From NCBI GenBank assembly GCA_012728855.1, contig JAAYEH010000476.1:1-45136 (forward strand): 45,136 bases of DNA. Direction: 5' to 3'. Shown here one piece after another: positions 43,623-45,136 of this stretch. The notes below the pieces were generated by a model. The model worked only from the letters and a program-made list of their open reading frames with translations, had not been told where the DNA came from and did no database searches. Origin of the DNA: Rhodopirellula sp. Lineage in GTDB: Bacteria; Planctomycetota; Planctomycetia; Pirellulales; Thermoguttaceae. Made by a program: the position numbers and the translations under genes. The first letter of the stretch is position 1. Each line of letters begins with the position of its first letter.

Positions 43623-44951
43623 TTACAGCTTCCACGGCTCTCGCTGCTTCCGACAGCACAGCGCGTTCGCCTCATCGTCGTCGGTGAAAGCGTACTTCTC
43701 CTGGTCCCATTTCACCTTCCGATCCAGGAGCATGGCGATATTGGCGATATGGCAGGAATTGACCGAGTTGACGTGCGTGAAGACGTCGGAGACCGGCTGC
43801 GTGCGGTCTTGGACGCACTCGAAGAAGTTGCCCATATGGCTGCCGGGCTGCTTTCCCTTGTAGAGCTTGACGACCTCCTCATCGAGCCACTTCTTGTCTT
43901 CCTCGCCCATTTCCTCGATCGGCTTTCCCGTCAGCCCGCCGCGATTGACGCGGATCTTGCCCTTTTCGCCTTCGATGATCAGCTCGTTTTGTTTGCTGAC
44001 CAGTTGGATCGTATTGCCGTTGGGCAGCAGAATGTTGCAGTCGAACGCCTTGGCGACGTTGAACGCGTTGGGCAAATCCTCCCCGGCCTTTTTACCCAGC
44101 AGGTAAGAGAGCATCTCCTCTCGGCCCAGCGGGAATTCGCCCTTGCCGTCCACCTCGGCCGGTCCGGTTTCGTCTCCGCCGAGTGCCCACAGCGCGATGT
44201 CGGTATGGTGAACGCCCCAGTCGGTCACCTGCCCGCCGGAGTAGTCGAACCACCAGCGGAAATCCCAGCCGACCCGTTTCGAGCAGTAAGGAACCTTGGG
44301 GGCTTGGCCGAGCCAGAAATCAAAATCGAGCGTTTCCGGCGGTTCTTCCGCGGGAAACGGCCCGCCGCTGGTCGCATTACCCACCGAGCTGATCGCGTGC
44401 AGTTTCTCGCCGAGCCGGCCGCTGCGGGCCAGAGCGACGGCCTTGAGGAAAACGCCGTTGAATTCGCTCCGCTGCTGGGTGCCGACCTGGAAGATGCGGC
44501 CGGTCCGCTTCACCGCGTCGCTGATCTTCTTGCCCTCGGCGACCGTCAGCGTCAGCGGCTTCTCGCAGTAGACATCCTTGCCGGCGTCCATGGCGTCGAT
44601 GGCGATCTTGACATGCCAGTGGTCGGGCGTGCCGCAGGTAATCACGTCGACGTCTTTGCGCTGGAGCACTTCGCGATAGTCGCCGTAGATCTTGCACTTT
44701 TCTCCCAGCGGCTTGGCAAACTTCTCGGCGTTTTTCCGATCGACGTCGGCACAAGCGACCATGTTGCCCAACTGGGCCGCCTGCTGACCAATGCCGCTGC
44801 CCCGCCCGCCGACGCCGATGGCCGCCACACCCAGCTTGTCGTTGGCGGAAGTCTGCTGGGCAAAGGCGCTGGTCCAGAAATACGGCACGGAAGCCGCCAC
44901 ACCGGCGGTGGTCTTCAGAAACGTGCGACGGGTCGATCGTGGCTGACTCAT
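43623..44951 (-). CDS. Tat-exported Gfo/Idh/MocA family oxidoreductase
   Basis: 442 residues from ATG 44951 with CGGAG upstream; the frame is open to 45101 but runs through a palindromic repeat. STRRTFLKTTAGVAASVPYF is a twin-arginine signal. The NAD(P)-binding Rossmann domain follows (GVAAIGVGGRGSG near 40-52), with CEKPLT, the lysine motif of the family, near 130. HHTDIALWALGG gives the catalytic-site histidine and aspartate. Planctomycetes carry dozens of such paralogues with unknown sugar or polyol substrates. Export of an NAD-dependent fold is a usual feature of this subfamily. Confidence 0.9.
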   Translation of the reverse strand: MSQPRSTRRTFLKTTAGVAASVPYFWTSAFAQQTSANDKLGVAAIGVGGRGSGIGQQAAQLGNMVACADVDRKNAEKFAKPLGEKCKIYGDYREVLQRKDVDVITCGTPDHWHVKIAIDAMDAGKDVYCEKPLTLTVAEGKKISDAVKRTGRIFQVGTQQRSEFNGVFLKAVALARSGRLGEKLHAISSVGNATSGGPFPAEEPPETLDFDFWLGQAPKVPYCSKRVGWDFRWWFDYSGGQVTDWGVHHTDIALWALGGDETGPAEVDGKGEFPLGREEMLSYLLGKKAGEDLPNAFNVAKAFDCNILLPNGNTIQLVSKQNELIIEGEKGKIRVNRGGLTGKPIEEMGEEDKKWLDEEVVKLYKGKQPGSHMGNFFECVQDRTQPVSDVFTHVNSVNSCHIANIAMLLDRKVKWDQEKYAFTDDDEANALCCRKQREPWKL

Positions 44952-44971
44952 GATGAACGGCTCCGGATGGT

Positions 44972-45024
44972 CGTCAGGCTTTCCAGCCTGACCGGGACAG
45001 GGAGTCAGGCTGGAAAGCCTGACG
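44972..45024. repeat. Palindromic repeat, family C copy 2
   Basis: CGTCAGGCTTTCCAGCCTGA (44972 on) pairs with TCAGGCTGGAAAGCCTGACG ending at 45024. The stem is 21 bp and perfect, and each arm is itself partly palindromic. It lies 21 bp upstream of the oxidoreductase start, so it is in its leader or promoter. Confidence 0.9.
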
Positions 45025-45057
45025 TACGTTCTCGGCAACCGTTCACGGGGCGCAAGA

Positions 45058-45136
45058 GAGGGGGACAGGTCCATGTTTTCGGCCGACGTTCTTGTCGCCA
45101 AAATGCACCAACTGGCCGAAAAATGGACCAGTCCCC
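45058..45136. repeat. Palindromic repeat, family A variant, cut by window end
   Basis: GGGGACAGGTCCATGTTTTC at the left pairs with an arm ending ATGGACCAGTCCCC at the window end. The first A.A mismatch is kept, while the second is replaced by a paired T-A. The outer arms may continue beyond the window. Confidence 0.8.

Overview
This is a GC-rich window (roughly 60 percent by eye) that looks like a planctomycete chromosome, probably of the Pirellulales type. The signs are many secreted or Tat-exported enzymes of families expanded in that phylum (ceramidase-like with LamG, PQQ-like propellers, Gfo/Idh/MocA, DUF1573), Uma2 and Rpn/DUF4351-type remnants, a CsrA domain, and many intergenic palindromes. 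I see no rRNA or tRNA gene and no intact insertion sequence.

Layout. 1-1061: the trailing end of a CRISPR array with decaying repeats, then a broken RAMP-like cas gene interrupted by one TAG. 1487-9486: secreted glycosidase-like and ceramidase-like proteins and a DUF1573 protein. 9950-17481: xylose isomerase-like protein, O-antigen ligase family protein, alpha/beta hydrolase plus class IV aminotransferase, DUF4202 and a CDF metal exporter. 17646-20705: fasciclin and SOUL proteins facing an ECF sigma factor that is translationally coupled to a cobalamin-binding protein carrying the CarH Wx9EH light-sensor motif. 20835-27026: PQQ-propeller, an MNT/HEPN toxin-antitoxin pair with its own operator, HEAT-repeat protein, a nest of palindromes, esterase and Uma2 protein. 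27305-33670: an apparent operon of a PflX-like radical SAM protein, a 57-residue protein, a Ycf46-like AAA+ ATPase, DUF1257, DUF2997, a zinc-ribbon membrane protein with a degenerate signal-peptidase fold, a TPR protein and a PilT-like ATPase. 33744-36979: a Tat-exported protein followed by gene fragments. 36957-43183: a restriction-modification island. 43623-44951: a Gfo/Idh/MocA oxidoreductase.

The most unusual part is 36648-40658. A four-gene minus-strand operon sits between two nearly identical 332-bp direct repeats that are the 3' end of an MmeI-like type IIL restriction-modification gene. It encodes a 90-residue protein of unknown function, a ribbon-helix-helix/GIY-YIG nuclease-like protein, a Dam-type adenine methylase and a CsrA domain fused to an Mrr-type nuclease. 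It has its own sigma70-like promoter. It reads as a compact mobile restriction/defence cassette inserted into, or recombined with, the MmeI gene.

The intergenic spaces hold at least three families of palindromes (here A, B and C). Family A hairpins keep conserved A.A mismatches and some copies are nested in others. All functions are inferred from sequence reading alone; no database search was run.
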